Positions 31,224 to 41,531 of a DNA stretch of 64,000 nt are shown in pieces. Each line of letters begins with the position of its first letter. Within the stretch, counting starts at the first letter, position 1. Source of the DNA: Pandoraea terrae (lineage in GTDB: Bacteria; Pseudomonadota; Gammaproteobacteria; Burkholderiales; Burkholderiaceae); contig NZ_CABPRZ010000010.1 in the NCBI RefSeq assembly GCF_902459695.1, forward strand, positions 62,001 through 126,000, read 5' to 3'. The notes beneath the pieces are model-generated. The model was not told where the DNA came from and made no database searches. It saw only the letters and a program-made list of their open reading frames with translations. Made by a program: the position numbers and the translations under genes.

Positions 31224-32336
31224 GCTGGCGTTCGCGGCTGGCGCCGGGCGCGCGAGCGTCGGCGCCGAGTCGATCGAATACAGCCGGGATGCGCGCGCAT
31301 CGACGATGATGCGAACCCAACGGTTTGCAACCGGCGAACCGTAGGTCGTGACGCGCGTGAAATGCTTCACCCCGTTGCCTTTCACGTCGCGCAACGGCTG
31401 CGAGACCTGTAAATCCGTGCCGCTGCCGATCAGCAGGATCGGCGCCTTGAAGCGGCTGGCCAGTTTTTGCAACTGGCTTCGAAACTCTGCATATCCGTCG
31501 TGCCGGCGTGGGCTGAACAGGCCGCGAAGACCGGAGCGCGCGCGCGTAGCGTCGAAGTCCGGATCGGCCTGCGCAAAAATGACAATCCCCAGCGCTTTCC
31601 TTTGCTCGGCGAAGACAAGGGCGTGCTGCAGCCACACGCGCGTTGCCACGACGCGATCCTCGAATTCGCCGTTGCGCCCGCCTGCGGTGCGGTAGTTATT
31701 GTTGTTGCCAGGCAGATTCAGGCCAACGAACACGATCCCGTTGTACATCCAGCGCACATTTTCCCGATACTGCCGATAGCGTGCCAGCGCGCTCTGGCGC
31801 GTGATGTCGAGCGTTCCCTGTCCAAGCGGGGCATCCGTGCCGAAGGCGTGATCCCGCAGGAAATCAAGCCGTTCGACGGGATTGAACGCACCGTCGGCCG
31901 TGTGGCGGCAATCCGCCCATTCGTTGGCGCCCGGAATGTAGACCAGCGGCTTGACCGAACTCGCGAGCAGGGCGATGCGGTGCGTCAGCACAGCGTCCCC
32001 GCACGACTCGTTCGGTCCCTTCAGATTGCCGGTATGCACGACGAACGCGGCGTCGCTCTCGCCGATATTGCTCAATACCGTGCGTACGCTGGGTTCCTCG
32101 ATCGGGCTGAACGGCGTGTCGCCCAATACGGCAAACGTGAATGACGGCGGCAGTTTCGAGGCGGCTGCCTTCGGCGCTGCGCGCGTGTTCGCCGAGGTTT
32201 TCGCAACGGTGTTCGTCAAGCCGGCAGCCATCGCCGCGCTATGCGGCAGGCTCGCCGCCACCCAGGCGAGCGCCAGCGACAGCAGGCAGCCGGTGGTGCG
32301 CCAGGAGGGGATCGTCGGCCGCAGCAGGGCGTGCAT
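31203..32336 (-). CDS. secreted calcineurin-like phosphoesterase, degenerate motifs
   Basis: A 377-aa exported protein: a signal-peptide-like N-terminus (GCLLSLALAWVAASLPHSAAMA), then a fold that reads like a metallophosphoesterase. The canonical motifs are altered: GDTPF in place of GDxH, HTGNLKG in place of GDxxD, and PGANEW in place of GNHE. Metal binding may thus be reduced or changed. The start at ATG 32336, 17 bp after mutS, is a guess; no strong ribosome site is seen. Its 3' end overlaps slyD by 21 bp. Confidence 0.65.
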   Translation of the reverse strand: MHALLRPTIPSWRTTGCLLSLALAWVAASLPHSAAMAAGLTNTVAKTSANTRAAPKAAASKLPPSFTFAVLGDTPFSPIEEPSVRTVLSNIGESDAAFVVHTGNLKGPNESCGDAVLTHRIALLASSVKPLVYIPGANEWADCRHTADGAFNPVERLDFLRDHAFGTDAPLGQGTLDITRQSALARYRQYRENVRWMYNGIVFVGLNLPGNNNNYRTAGGRNGEFEDRVVATRVWLQHALVFAEQRKALGIVIFAQADPDFDATRARSGLRGLFSPRRHDGYAEFRSQLQKLASRFKAPILLIGSGTDLQVSQPLRDVKGNGVKHFTRVTTYGSPVANRWVRIIVDARASRLYSIDSAPTLARPAPAANASSVEGGR

Positions 32337-32352
32337 CCGGGCGTGCGCGAGG

Positions 32353-35076
32353 TCAGTGACCGGCGCGGCCGGCAAGCAGGCCACGCAGTTCGTAGAGCAG
32401 ATCGAGCGCTTCGCGCGGACGGAGATCGTCCGGATCGACGGTTTCCAGCCGCGCAAGCGCAGCCGCCCTGGCCGGATCGAGCCCTTCACCGACTGCGCCG
32501 TCGAAGGCCGGTGCGTGGCCGTTGCCGCCATGCGCGCCCGGCGAACCGTCAATCGCCTCAAACAACGATGCTTCGGCGGCATGATGCGCGCTGGAGAACA
32601 GATCGAGTTGCGGTGCGGCCGGATCGAGCGCCTGTTGCTCGAGCAAGGCCAGATGCTTGCGTGCGGCGCGGATCACCGGCATCGGCACGCCCGCGAGCTG
32701 CGCGACTTGCAGGCCGTAGCTCTGGCTGGCCGGACCGTCCTGCACGGCGTGCAGGAACACGATCCCATGTCCGTGTTCCACGGCAGACAGGTGGACGTTG
32801 GCGCATTGCGGGAATTCCTCGGGCAACTGCGTCAATTCAAAATAGTGCGTGGCAAACAGCGTGTAGGCGCGATTGTGAGACAGCAGATGCCGCGCGATCG
32901 CCCACGCCAGTGCGAGGCCGTCGAATGTCGACGTACCCCGGCCGATTTCGTCCATCAGTACCAGGCTGTCTTCCGTGGCCGTATGCAGGATCGCCGCCGA
33001 CTCGGTCATCTCGACCATGAACGTCGAGCGTCCGCCAGCGAGATCGTCGGCCGCGCCGATTCGGGTAAAGATGGCGTCAAGCGGGCCAAGCCGGACCGAT
33101 TCCGCCGGCACGTAACTGCCGACATAGGCGAGCAGGGCGATCAGCGCGGTTTGCCGCATGAACGTCGATTTACCGCCCATGTTCGGCCCGGTGATGAGCA
33201 GCAGGCGGCGTGCGTCCCCCAAGGCGCAGTCGTTCGCAATGAAGCGTTCGACCTGGCGTTCCACGACCGGGTGACGGCCCTGGCGAATCGTGACGACACG
33301 CTCCTCGACGAGTTCCGGCGCAACCCAGCCGAGCGTTTCGGCGCGTTCGGCCAGCGCGCTCAACACGTCGAGCTGGGCCAGCGCCTGTGCGATCCGCTTG
33401 AAGTCGCCGATGTGCGGCAGCAACGCCTGCAGCAGGGCATCGTAGAGCATCTTCTCGCGGGCGAGCGAGCGCTCCTGCGCGGAAAGCGCCTTGTCCTCGA
33501 ACGTCTTCAGTTCCGGCGTGATGTACCGCTCGGCGTTCTTCAGCGTCTGACGCCGGCGATAGTCGTCCGGCACCTTGTCGGTCTGGCCGCGCGTGACTTC
33601 GATGTAGAAGCCATGGACCTTGTTGAATTCGACACGCAAGTTGCCGATGCCGGTGCGGGCGCGCTCGCGCGCTTCGAGATCGACGAGGAACTGGCCGCAG
33701 TTCTCGGAGATGTCGCGCAGTTCGTCGAGCTCCGCGTCGTGGCCGCGGGCAATGACGCCGCCGTCGCGAAGCATGACGGACGGCTCTTGCGCAATCGCAC
33801 CTGTGAGCAGCGCCAGCGCCGCGTCGGGAATGGCGAGGTCTTCATGCAGCATGGCGAGCAGCGGCGCACGCTCGGCCACGGTGCGCAGGGTCGCGTGGAG
33901 TTCGGGCAGGCGCCGCATGGCGTCGCGCAGGCTCGACAGGTCGCGCGGGCGTGCCGTCAGCAGCGCCAGCCGCGCGGTGATGCGCTCGACGTCCGCAATA
34001 TGGCGCAATTCGCTATTGAGCGCGCGCCAGGTGCCAGCGCCTTCGAGCAAGGTGCCGATGGCCTGTTGACGGCCCTGCGGCACGCGCTGGTCACGCAACG
34101 GATGATGCAGCCAATGGCGCAGCAGGCGGCTGCCCATCGTGGTGCCGCAAGTATCCAGCAGAGACATCAGCGTAGGCGCCTCGGTACCGCGCAGGGTCTC
34201 CGTCAACTCGAGATTTCGGCGCGTCGCGGCGTCGAGGCCAATATAGGCCGCCTCCCGTTCCACGTTCAGATTTTGCACATGCCGCAGCATCTGGCCCTGC
34301 GTCGCGGCGGCGTATTCGAGCAACGCGCCCGCCGCGCCGAGCGCCGGATCGAGGCCGTCGCAGCCGAAGGCGGTGAGGCTCGCCACGCCGAGCTGGTCGC
34401 GCAGGCGCTGTGTCCCGGCTTGCGTGTCGAAGTGCCAGTCGGGCACGCGCGTGGCGGTTCCGACCGGCAGGCCCGCGAAGGCTTCGGCCGCGTGATCGGG
34501 GACCAGCGTTTCCGCGGGGCGGATGCGTTCGAGTTCGCGTCCGAGCCGCTCGGCGGGCACCTCCATCAGTCGCAACTCGCCGCTCGCGAGGCTCAGCCAG
34601 GCGAGGCCGGCGATCTGTTCGCTGGCGCGGCGCGCGGCCGGCATTTGCACCGCCAGCAGGTAATGGTCGACCTTGTCGGTGAGCAAGGCGGCATCGGTGA
34701 GCGTGCCCGGCGTGACGATGCGCACGACTTTGCGCTCGACGGGCCCCTTCGAGGTCGCCGGGTCGCCGATCTGTTCGCAGATCGCGACCGACTCGCCGAG
34801 CTTGACGAGTTTGCCGAGGTATTGCTCCACGGCATGGTGGGGCACGCCGGCCATGCGGATCGGCTGACCGCCCGACGAACCGCGCGCGGTCAGCGTCACG
34901 TCAAGCAGACGTGCCGCCTTGGCGGCATCGTCGTGAAACAGCTCGTAAAAATCGCCCATGCGATAGAAAACGAGCATGTTGGGGTGGTCGGCCTTGATGC
35001 GGTTGTACTGCTGCATCATCGGCGTCTCTTTCGGCTTGTCCTGGGTCGTGCTGTCGTTGAGGTGCATTACGTGCAT
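32353..35076 (-). CDS. mutS: DNA mismatch repair protein MutS
   Basis: A 907-aa mismatch-recognition ATPase. The mismatch-binding Phe-x-Glu is in [17 protein letters not shown] (FYE near residue 42), Walker A is [14 protein letters not shown], and [12 protein letters not shown] supplies Walker B. The C-terminal [10 protein letters not shown] segment fits the tetramerisation end. Slightly longer than E. coli MutS (853 aa). An in-frame ATG three codons downstream (35067) is an alternative start. Confidence 0.96.
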   Translation of the reverse strand: MHVMHLNDSTTQDKPKETPMMQQYNRIKADHPNMLVFYRMGDFYELFHDDAAKAARLLDVTLTARGSSGGQPIRMAGVPHHAVEQYLGKLVKLGESVAICEQIGDPATSKGPVERKVVRIVTPGTLTDAALLTDKVDHYLLAVQMPAARRASEQIAGLAWLSLASGELRLMEVPAERLGRELERIRPAETLVPDHAAEAFAGLPVGTATRVPDWHFDTQAGTQRLRDQLGVASLTAFGCDGLDPALGAAGALLEYAAATQGQMLRHVQNLNVEREAAYIGLDAATRRNLELTETLRGTEAPTLMSLLDTCGTTMGSRLLRHWLHHPLRDQRVPQGRQQAIGTLLEGAGTWRALNSELRHIADVERITARLALLTARPRDLSSLRDAMRRLPELHATLRTVAERAPLLAMLHEDLAIPDAALALLTGAIAQEPSVMLRDGGVIARGHDAELDELRDISENCGQFLVDLEARERARTGIGNLRVEFNKVHGFYIEVTRGQTDKVPDDYRRRQTLKNAERYITPELKTFEDKALSAQERSLAREKMLYDALLQALLPHIGDFKRIAQALAQLDVLSALAERAETLGWVAPELVEERVVTIRQGRHPVVERQVERFIANDCALGDARRLLLITGPNMGGKSTFMRQTALIALLAYVGSYVPAESVRLGPLDAIFTRIGAADDLAGGRSTFMVEMTESAAILHTATEDSLVLMDEIGRGTSTFDGLALAWAIARHLLSHNRAYTLFATHYFELTQLPEEFPQCANVHLSAVEHGHGIVFLHAVQDGPASQSYGLQVAQLAGVPMPVIRAARKHLALLEQQALDPAAPQLDLFSSAHHAAEASLFEAIDGSPGAHGGNGHAPAFDGAVGEGLDPARAAALARLETVDPDDLRPREALDLLYELRGLLAGRAGH

Positions 35077-35401
35077 TCAGTCCTGAATCAATGCGGCCAT
35101 TGTACCTGCGCGCGTCTGAATGAATCCCGGGATATCCCATCCTGCCGTGATCGATATCGCTTATGCCCTGGTGCGCGCATTGCGCGTGACCTGCGTCGGC
35201 GAACTGGGTTGGGAGCTGCCTCGAGGTCCGTTGGGGACCCGCAGATCCTCGGTAAGTCCTGCGTTTTACCTGATGGAATGACGCGCCATTGCAACGCGCT
35301 TGCCCCGCGTCGCCGAGCGCGCTCAAGTTTCGCAAAAAAGCGCCGTTTCCGGTGATAAGCTTCGGAAAATTTTCAAAAGATCGCTTTCTCGCGCGGGCAA
35401 T
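35077..35401. other. gap between mutS and the diguanylate cyclase gene
   Basis: 325 bp without an intact gene. Apart from the GcvT-like relic at 35147-35224 it contains an AT-richer stretch near 35330-35390 that probably holds the promoter of the diguanylate cyclase gene; I cannot place the boxes. Confidence 0.5.
35147..35224 (+). pseudogene. relic of a GcvT-domain oxidoreductase gene
   Basis: One frame reads VIDIAYALVRALRVTCVGEL and continues GWELP, closely matching the conserved GcvT-family segment (VRA.R.TYVGELGWELY) found in dimethylglycine/sarcosine dehydrogenases and aminomethyltransferases. There is no start codon, no full ORF and nothing else of the gene on either side. I infer a decayed fragment about 26 residues long. 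Confidence 0.5.
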
Positions 35402-37375
35402 ATGATCGAGTCGTTAAAGGGACGCGTGGCGCTGAAGACGGCACTCGTCTCAATGGTGCTGATCGCCGGGGTCGCCTTCGGGATCGAGTTTTTCGTCTAC
35501 GGGGAGTTGCGCGATTCCCTGCAGGCGCAACTCGATACGCAGGTGCGGCTCGTGAGCGATCAGCTCGACGACAAGGTGCGGGGCAAGTTTCTCGCGCTGC
35601 AGCGCATGGCGCACCACGTGGCCGGGCGGCTGGACATGACACCGGCGCAGATGCAGGCGTTCGCCTCGGCGTCGGTATCGATGCCCGAAACGTTCAACAC
35701 GATTTTCATCGCCTCGCCCGACGGCCGCCTGCTTTTCGACTCCACCTTCCCGAAGACGCCGCTCAACGTCGCCGACCGCGATTATTTCAAGCGGGTGATG
35801 GCGGGCGCGCCGCAGGCGATCTCCGGACTTGTCGCGGGCAAGATTACCGGCGCCCCGGGCGTTGTGCTTGCCGTGCCGGTGCATGGCCCGAATGGCGAAG
35901 TCTCGGCCGTGATCGGCGGGGCAGTGAATCTGTTGCGTGAGAACTTCATCATCGATCTGGCCACGAGCCATGTTGGCAGTTCGGGGCGCTATTGTTTGCT
36001 GACGGACGAAACGCCTTCGCGCTACGTGATGCACTCGGATCTGTCGATGCTCGTCAAGCCGGCCGCCGACGAACGCAACCTGTGTGGCGCCGATACGACC
36101 GGGTCGAGCCTGCTGGTGTCCATGCGCCCGCTGGTCGCGCGGGCCGACATGGCAACGACCCACTGGGCGCTGGTGGCCGTCTTGCCAGGCGTGGAGGCCT
36201 TCTCGCCGCTCACCAAGGTGCGCCAGCGCGTGGCGCTTCTGGCAGGCGTGGCGATCGCCTTGACGGCGTTCGTAATGTGGTGGGTCGCACGTGGGTTGCT
36301 GCGCCCGCTCGACACCTTGCGCGACCTGGTGCAGCGCAGCTCGGGCGATTTGCGGGCGGTAGAAGCGTTGCCCGTGCAGCGTGCCGACGAAATCGGCGCA
36401 CTCGCGAACGAATTCCGTCAACTGATGCTGCAACTCGGCGATCACACCGATGCGCTCGAATCGTCGCGAGAAAGCGCGCGTGCCAACGCGCGGCGGATGC
36501 AGCAGATCGCCGATCGTGTGCCGTATTTGGTCATGTTCCTCGATGCGCATGAGCGTTTCGCATTCGTTAATCGCGCCTGCGAGCTGCGCTTGAAGCGGCC
36601 GCGCGGGCGTATCGTGGGCGAGACCGTGCAGGCGTTGCTCGGCGGCGATATGTACGCTGTCGTCGGGCCGCATCTGGCGCGCGCTTATCAGGGCGAGTCG
36701 GCGACTTTCCACTGGGAGCATGGCAGCGGCGACGAATACCATTGCTTCGAGGCGTCATATCAGCCCGAGTGGGTCTCGGGCCACGTCCTCGCCGGCGTCC
36801 ATGTGTTTGTGCGCGACATTACTATCGAGCGTTCGAACGAACGGCGCTGGCGGCGCGAATCGCATACCGACCATCTGACCGGCCTGCTCAACCGCAAGGG
36901 TTTCGACAATCGCCTGACCACGGCCATGCGGCGGGCGCGTGACGGAGAATCGTCGCAGGCGCTGCTGCTTGTCGATCTGGATCGCTTCAAGGCGGTCAAT
37001 GACACCTACGGGCATTCGGTCGGCGACGAACTCCTGCGCCGCTTCGCCAAACGCTTGGCAACGTGCGTGCGCAGCACCGACGCGATCGCCCGTTTCGGCG
37101 GCGACGAATTCGCCATCGTGATGACGGATGTCGGCGATCCGCGGGTGGCCGAACGCGCAGCCGTCGCGATTCTCGACGCCGCATCGCGGCCGATGGCGCT
37201 GTCCGTTGGCGACATCGCGATCGGCGCCTGCGTCGGCGTCACGTTCGTCCCGGCGGGCGAGAGCAAGACCGCCGGCATCGTGTTCGACGAAGCCGACCGG
37301 GCGCTGTATGGGGCCAAACATAGCGGTCGGGGGATTTATCTGACCAGCCGCGACCTCGAAGGCGACACCGTTTAG
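35402..37375 (+). CDS. membrane diguanylate cyclase (Cache-HAMP-PAS-GGDEF)
   Basis: A 657-aa c-di-GMP synthase. In order: membrane helix at about 10-32, periplasmic double-Cache sensor (SPDGRLLFDSTFP, then VLAVPVHGPNGEVSAVIGGAV), second helix near 285-305 (LLAGVAIALTAFVMWWVARG), HAMP, a PAS domain (YLVMFLDAHERFAFVNRACE) and GGDEF. The active site reads RFGGDEF and the inhibitory I-site RSTD sits five residues before it, so both catalysis and product feedback look intact. The start at 35402 is chosen because it places the first helix correctly; a longer frame starts at 35300. Confidence 0.88.
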   Translation: MIESLKGRVALKTALVSMVLIAGVAFGIEFFVYGELRDSLQAQLDTQVRLVSDQLDDKVRGKFLALQRMAHHVAGRLDMTPAQMQAFASASVSMPETFNTIFIASPDGRLLFDSTFPKTPLNVADRDYFKRVMAGAPQAISGLVAGKITGAPGVVLAVPVHGPNGEVSAVIGGAVNLLRENFIIDLATSHVGSSGRYCLLTDETPSRYVMHSDLSMLVKPAADERNLCGADTTGSSLLVSMRPLVARADMATTHWALVAVLPGVEAFSPLTKVRQRVALLAGVAIALTAFVMWWVARGLLRPLDTLRDLVQRSSGDLRAVEALPVQRADEIGALANEFRQLMLQLGDHTDALESSRESARANARRMQQIADRVPYLVMFLDAHERFAFVNRACELRLKRPRGRIVGETVQALLGGDMYAVVGPHLARAYQGESATFHWEHGSGDEYHCFEASYQPEWVSGHVLAGVHVFVRDITIERSNERRWRRESHTDHLTGLLNRKGFDNRLTTAMRRARDGESSQALLLVDLDRFKAVNDTYGHSVGDELLRRFAKRLATCVRSTDAIARFGGDEFAIVMTDVGDPRVAERAAVAILDAASRPMALSVGDIAIGACVGVTFVPAGESKTAGIVFDEADRALYGAKHSGRGIYLTSRDLEGDTV

Positions 37376-37546
37376 AAAACGTCCGCGACACTCATTTTTG
37401 ATCGCCGTATAGTGTGCGCAAAGATACGCGCATCGGGGCCGATGAATCCTTCGTCATTCATAAGATTCACGCATCACTGAGTCGTGATGAATGGCAGCCT
37501 CGACAAAATGCGCCGGGGCAGCGCGGAACATGGCGCCGGAGGAGAC

Positions 37547-39115
37547 ATGAGACTCGACAGCGAGCTGCACAAGGCCATCCTGAACAATATTCCCGATCAG
37601 GCGTGGCTCAAGGACAAGGATTCGCACTACATTCTCGTCAATGACGCCTTCATGGCGGCATGCGGCCTGCGCGAGCCGGAGATCCTTCGGCGCTCGCCTG
37701 CCGACGTGTGGGCGGGCGACTGGGGCCGCCAATATGAGCGCACCGACCTGGAGGTCGTCAGGAGCGGCGCGCGCGCGCGGTACGAGGAAATCCGGTGCGG
37801 GCACGACGGCGTACTGCGCTGGTTCGACACCATCAAGACACCGATTCGCGATGCTTCGGGCGCCGTCGTCGGCACGGCGGGCATTTCGCGCGACATCACC
37901 GACCGAAAGCGCTCCGAGCAGGCGCTCGCGCGCCTGAATCGTCTCTATGCAATGCGAAGCAAGACCAACCAGGTCATTGCGCAAATCGCCGACGCGACAC
38001 AATTGCTGTATCGCTTCTGCCGCATTGCCGTGCAGGCTGGCGGGTTCCGGCTGGCGTGCGTCCATCGGTTCGAGGGGGGGCAGGCGTCGCGCGCATCCTT
38101 TGCCGCGTCGGCCGCGCTGCGCGAACGCTTTGACGCCAGCGCCGGGGCGCTGGCCTGGCGCGGCGATGCCCACCGCGTCTACGTATGCCGCGACATCGCC
38201 CGGGCCACCCGCTGCAAGCCGCAGGCACGCGCGGCGCAAGCGCTCGGCATGACCGGATTCGCGGCGTTGCCATTGACGCGCGGCGGCCGCACGGTCGCGG
38301 TATGCCTGTTGTTCGCGAAAGATCCCGAACTGTTCAGCGCCGACGTGGTTCGTCTGCTGCGCGCCTTGTCGAGCGATTTGTCGTTTGCGCTGGATGCGCT
38401 CGGCGAAGCCGAAATGCGCCGACAGGCCGAGGACGACCTGCGCGCCTCGCGGGGACAATTGCGGGAACTGTCGGCGTACCTGCAATCGGTGCGCGAAGAA
38501 GAGCGCACCCGCATCGCGCGTGAACTGCACGACGAACTCGGCCAATCGTTGACCGCGCTGCGCCTGGGCTTGTCGGTCATCGAGACACAGGCCGCGCGTG
38601 GCAACGACGACTGGCGGCGTGAACTGCAGGGCCTCAAGGACATTGCCGACAACACGGTCGATGCGGTGCAGCGCCTGGCCACCGATTTGCGCCCCGCATT
38701 GCTCGACGAACTGGGGCTCGGCCCGGCCATCGAATGGCTGGCCGAATCGCTTGGCGAGCGTAGCGCCCTGCAGTGCGACGTGACGTTGCCTACGGAGCCG
38801 GTGGAGATCGGCGCGGCGCTGAGCACCGGGGTGTTCCGCATCGTGCAGGAGGCCCTGACGAACGTGGCGCGGCACGGACAGGCATCCAGGGTCGCGGTGT
38901 CCTTGCACGTGACCCGCCGCACGCTGCATCTGTCGATCGAGGACAACGGACGCGGCATGGAAAACGCGCCGTCGTGTGGACGCAAACGCCTCGGATTGCT
39001 CGGCATGCGTGAGCGCGCATTGATGCTGGGCGGGCGTCTGACCGTCACGAGTGCGCCGGGCGCCGGCACGCGCGTTGCGGCGGAATTGCCGTTTGCGGCG
39101 GGCGAGGGTGACTGA
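37547..39115 (+). CDS. cytoplasmic PAS/GAF-type sensor histidine kinase (NarL-partner type)
   Basis: A 522-aa kinase without membrane helices. It has an N-terminal PAS domain (NIPDQAWLKDKDSHYILVND; PAC ends GTAGISRDITDRKR), a GAF-like middle region, HisKA_3 dimerisation with the phospho-acceptor in RIARELHDELGQSLTALRL, and HATPase_c with FRIVQEALTNVARHG, DNGRGM and LGLLGMRERA. The start at 37547 has GGAGG close upstream; an in-frame ATG at 37484 is also possible. The response regulator gene begins 3 bp after its stop. Confidence 0.9.
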   Translation: MRLDSELHKAILNNIPDQAWLKDKDSHYILVNDAFMAACGLREPEILRRSPADVWAGDWGRQYERTDLEVVRSGARARYEEIRCGHDGVLRWFDTIKTPIRDASGAVVGTAGISRDITDRKRSEQALARLNRLYAMRSKTNQVIAQIADATQLLYRFCRIAVQAGGFRLACVHRFEGGQASRASFAASAALRERFDASAGALAWRGDAHRVYVCRDIARATRCKPQARAAQALGMTGFAALPLTRGGRTVAVCLLFAKDPELFSADVVRLLRALSSDLSFALDALGEAEMRRQAEDDLRASRGQLRELSAYLQSVREEERTRIARELHDELGQSLTALRLGLSVIETQAARGNDDWRRELQGLKDIADNTVDAVQRLATDLRPALLDELGLGPAIEWLAESLGERSALQCDVTLPTEPVEIGAALSTGVFRIVQEALTNVARHGQASRVAVSLHVTRRTLHLSIEDNGRGMENAPSCGRKRLGLLGMRERALMLGGRLTVTSAPGAGTRVAAELPFAAGEGD

Positions 39116-39118
39116 CAC

Positions 39119-39769
39119 ATGATCCAGATACTGATTGCCGACGATCACGCCATCATTCGCGACGGCCTGCGCAAGATCATTTCGCTCGTGACCGACATGC
39201 GCGTGATCGACGAGGCGGTGGACGGCGAAGACGTTCTCAGGAAACTGCGCAAACAAAGCGTGGACGTCCTGTTGCTCGACATGTCGATGCCGGGGCGCAG
39301 CGGCATCGCGCTGATTCAGCAGATTCGCGCGCAGAACGCCGGACTGCCGATTTTGATTCTCAGCATGTATCGCGAGACGCAGTACGCGGTGCAGGCCATC
39401 CGTGCCGGCGCCACCGGCTATCTCACCAAGAACGCAGCGTCGAATCAGTTGATCCAGGGTATCCGCAAAGTGGCGCAGGGGGGCACATTCGTGTCGTCGC
39501 TGATTGCGGAGAAACTGATTCGCCAGCTGCAGCACCCGGAGGCCGACTTGCCTCATACCCGTCTGAGCGCCCGCGAGTTCCAGATCTTCCAGATGTTGGT
39601 GGACGGTTTGGGAATCAACGAGATCGCGCACGCGCTGAACCTGAGCAACAAGACCGTCAGCACCCACAAGGCTAACGTCCTCCAGAAAATGGATATCGCA
39701 TCGACCGCCGGGCTCGTGCATTACGCCATTCGCCATGGCCTCATCAACGAAGGCTACGACGGAACCTAG
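39119..39769 (+). CDS. NarL/FixJ-family response regulator
   Basis: A 216-aa regulator: receiver domain with acidic pocket IADDH and phospho-acceptor Asp in LLLDMSMPG (about residue 54), then a LuxR-type helix-turn-helix (LSAREFQIFQMLVDG, EIAHALNLSNKTVSTHKANV). It is partnered with the kinase immediately upstream. The genes following it in the same direction are candidate targets. Confidence 0.92.
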   Translation: MIQILIADDHAIIRDGLRKIISLVTDMRVIDEAVDGEDVLRKLRKQSVDVLLLDMSMPGRSGIALIQQIRAQNAGLPILILSMYRETQYAVQAIRAGATGYLTKNAASNQLIQGIRKVAQGGTFVSSLIAEKLIRQLQHPEADLPHTRLSAREFQIFQMLVDGLGINEIAHALNLSNKTVSTHKANVLQKMDIASTAGLVHYAIRHGLINEGYDGT

Positions 39770-39912
39770 CCGCGGGGCCGGTGCGGGCAGGGTTCTCCCG
39801 AATCAGAAAATCCTTAGAGTCAAACCAGCCGATCCCGATGGTCATCGCCAATTGACGCGTCTACTCTCGTATCGAACGTCATGAACGTTTTCGATTCGAG
39901 GAGTGAAGGAAG

Positions 39913-41505
39913 ATGAGAAACACGCGTCCCGTTTGCATGGCCGAGCGCGGCATGGTTGCAAGCGCCCATTATCTGGCGTCGTCGGCGGCGCTGGATATCC
40001 TCAAGGCCGGCGGTCACGCGGTCGATGCGGCGATTTGCGCGGCGAGTACGCTCGGGGTGGTCGCGCCGCAAATGGTGGGAATCGGGGGAGACGCATTCTG
40101 GCTGATTTACGACGCACGGTCGAAGACATTGTCGGCGCTCAACGGCAGCGGGCAGTGCGGCCGCGAGATCACACGCGAGTGCTTTGCAGACGAAGGGGTG
40201 ATTCCGCAACGCGGTCCGCGCTCGGCGATCACGGTGCCAGGTGCTGTCGACAGCTGGCGGCTCGCGCATGCGCGTTTCGGCCGATTGCCGATGGCGCAAC
40301 TGCTTGAGCCTTCGATCCACTACGCGCGCGCCGGCGTTCCCGTCTCTGGCGATCTCGCGCAGTGGATTCAGGACGACATCGCGCACCTTGCTGCCGACCC
40401 GGGCGCGGCTTCCGTCTTCCTCGACGGCGGCCGGGCGTGGCAAACGGGCGACCGGCTGTTGCAGCCGGCGCTGGCGCAGACACTTGAAAACATCGCGCAA
40501 CGCGGCCCGCGCCATTTCTATGACGACGCGGCGCGCAGCATCGTGCATTACCTGCGCGATCGCGCGGGCTTGCTCTCGCATGCCGATTTTCAGCAATACC
40601 AGGCGTGCTGGGTCGATCCGATCAGCACGCGCTATCGTGGCTACGACGTTTTCCAGTTGCCGCCGCCGTCGCAAGGGATGGCCGGGCTGATGATTTTGAA
40701 CTTCCTGAGCGGCGTGCGTCTTTCGCGCGACGATGCCGATGGCGCCAAGTACTACCACTCGTTCATCCAGGCGGTGAAGTGGGCATTTGGCTATCGCGAT
40801 CGTTATCTGACGGACCCTGCGTTCGCGTCGATCCCGTTGTCGCGGTTGCTCGACCGCGCGCTGGCCGCGCAGGAACGCGATCGTTGGTTGGGCGATGCAC
40901 GGTTGACGCACCAGAGTCGTCCGAGCGGCAGCGACACCACGTTCATCAGCGTCGCCGACGCCGAGGGCAATGCGGTCGGATTGGTGCAGAGCCTCTACTA
41001 CGACTTCGGCGCGTGCGTGGTCGATCCGGGGACCGGCGTGCTGCTGCAGAACCGGGGCAGTTTCTTCTCGCTCGATCCGGCCCATCCGAATGTTATCGCG
41101 CCGGGCAAGCAGTCGGCGTCGACGTTGATGTCGGGCATGGTGTTCAAGGACGGCGCGCCTTACATGGTCTACGGCACGCAGGGCGGAGAGGTGCAGCCGC
41201 AGACGCAGACATCGCTGATTACCCGTGTGCTCGATTTCGGCATGGACGTGCAGACTGCCATCGAGGCGCCGCGACTGTTGTACGGCCGGTCGTGGGGCGA
41301 TTCGGCCAGCAAGCTGCTGGTCGAGAGCACGGCGCCTGGCGAGGCGGTGACGGCGTTGCGGGCCATGGGACATCCGGTTGAGACGGTCGGTTGGCCGCAT
41401 ATGCGCATGGGCACGGCGCAGGCGGTGCGATTGCGCGGCGCGTGGTCGCCGTTTTTCGAGGGCGGCGCCGATCCGCGTGGCGAGGGCGTGGCGCTGGGTT
41501 ATTGA
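39913..41505 (+). CDS. gamma-glutamyltransferase-family protein
   Basis: A 530-aa Ntn-hydrolase. The autoprocessing and catalytic threonine lies in GSDTTFISVADAEGNAVGL (about residue 344), dividing a large and a small subunit as in the family. There is no signal peptide, unlike periplasmic Ggt, so it is probably cytoplasmic. The substrate may be a gamma-glutamyl amide or a related acyl compound. It begins an apparent operon with an amidohydrolase (26 bp downstream) and DUF1097, suggesting catabolism of a nitrogen compound. Confidence 0.85.
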   Translation: MRNTRPVCMAERGMVASAHYLASSAALDILKAGGHAVDAAICAASTLGVVAPQMVGIGGDAFWLIYDARSKTLSALNGSGQCGREITRECFADEGVIPQRGPRSAITVPGAVDSWRLAHARFGRLPMAQLLEPSIHYARAGVPVSGDLAQWIQDDIAHLAADPGAASVFLDGGRAWQTGDRLLQPALAQTLENIAQRGPRHFYDDAARSIVHYLRDRAGLLSHADFQQYQACWVDPISTRYRGYDVFQLPPPSQGMAGLMILNFLSGVRLSRDDADGAKYYHSFIQAVKWAFGYRDRYLTDPAFASIPLSRLLDRALAAQERDRWLGDARLTHQSRPSGSDTTFISVADAEGNAVGLVQSLYYDFGACVVDPGTGVLLQNRGSFFSLDPAHPNVIAPGKQSASTLMSGMVFKDGAPYMVYGTQGGEVQPQTQTSLITRVLDFGMDVQTAIEAPRLLYGRSWGDSASKLLVESTAPGEAVTALRAMGHPVETVGWPHMRMGTAQAVRLRGAWSPFFEGGADPRGEGVALGY

Positions 41506-41531
41506 TCCGATAAAGACAGGTGAGGGGCATC

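Noticed and set aside
31951-35355. 1134-codon open frame antisense to mutS and the phosphoesterase gene
   Set aside because: A shadow of mutS on the other strand; composition is Arg/Gln-rich and there is no ribosome site or recognisable domain.
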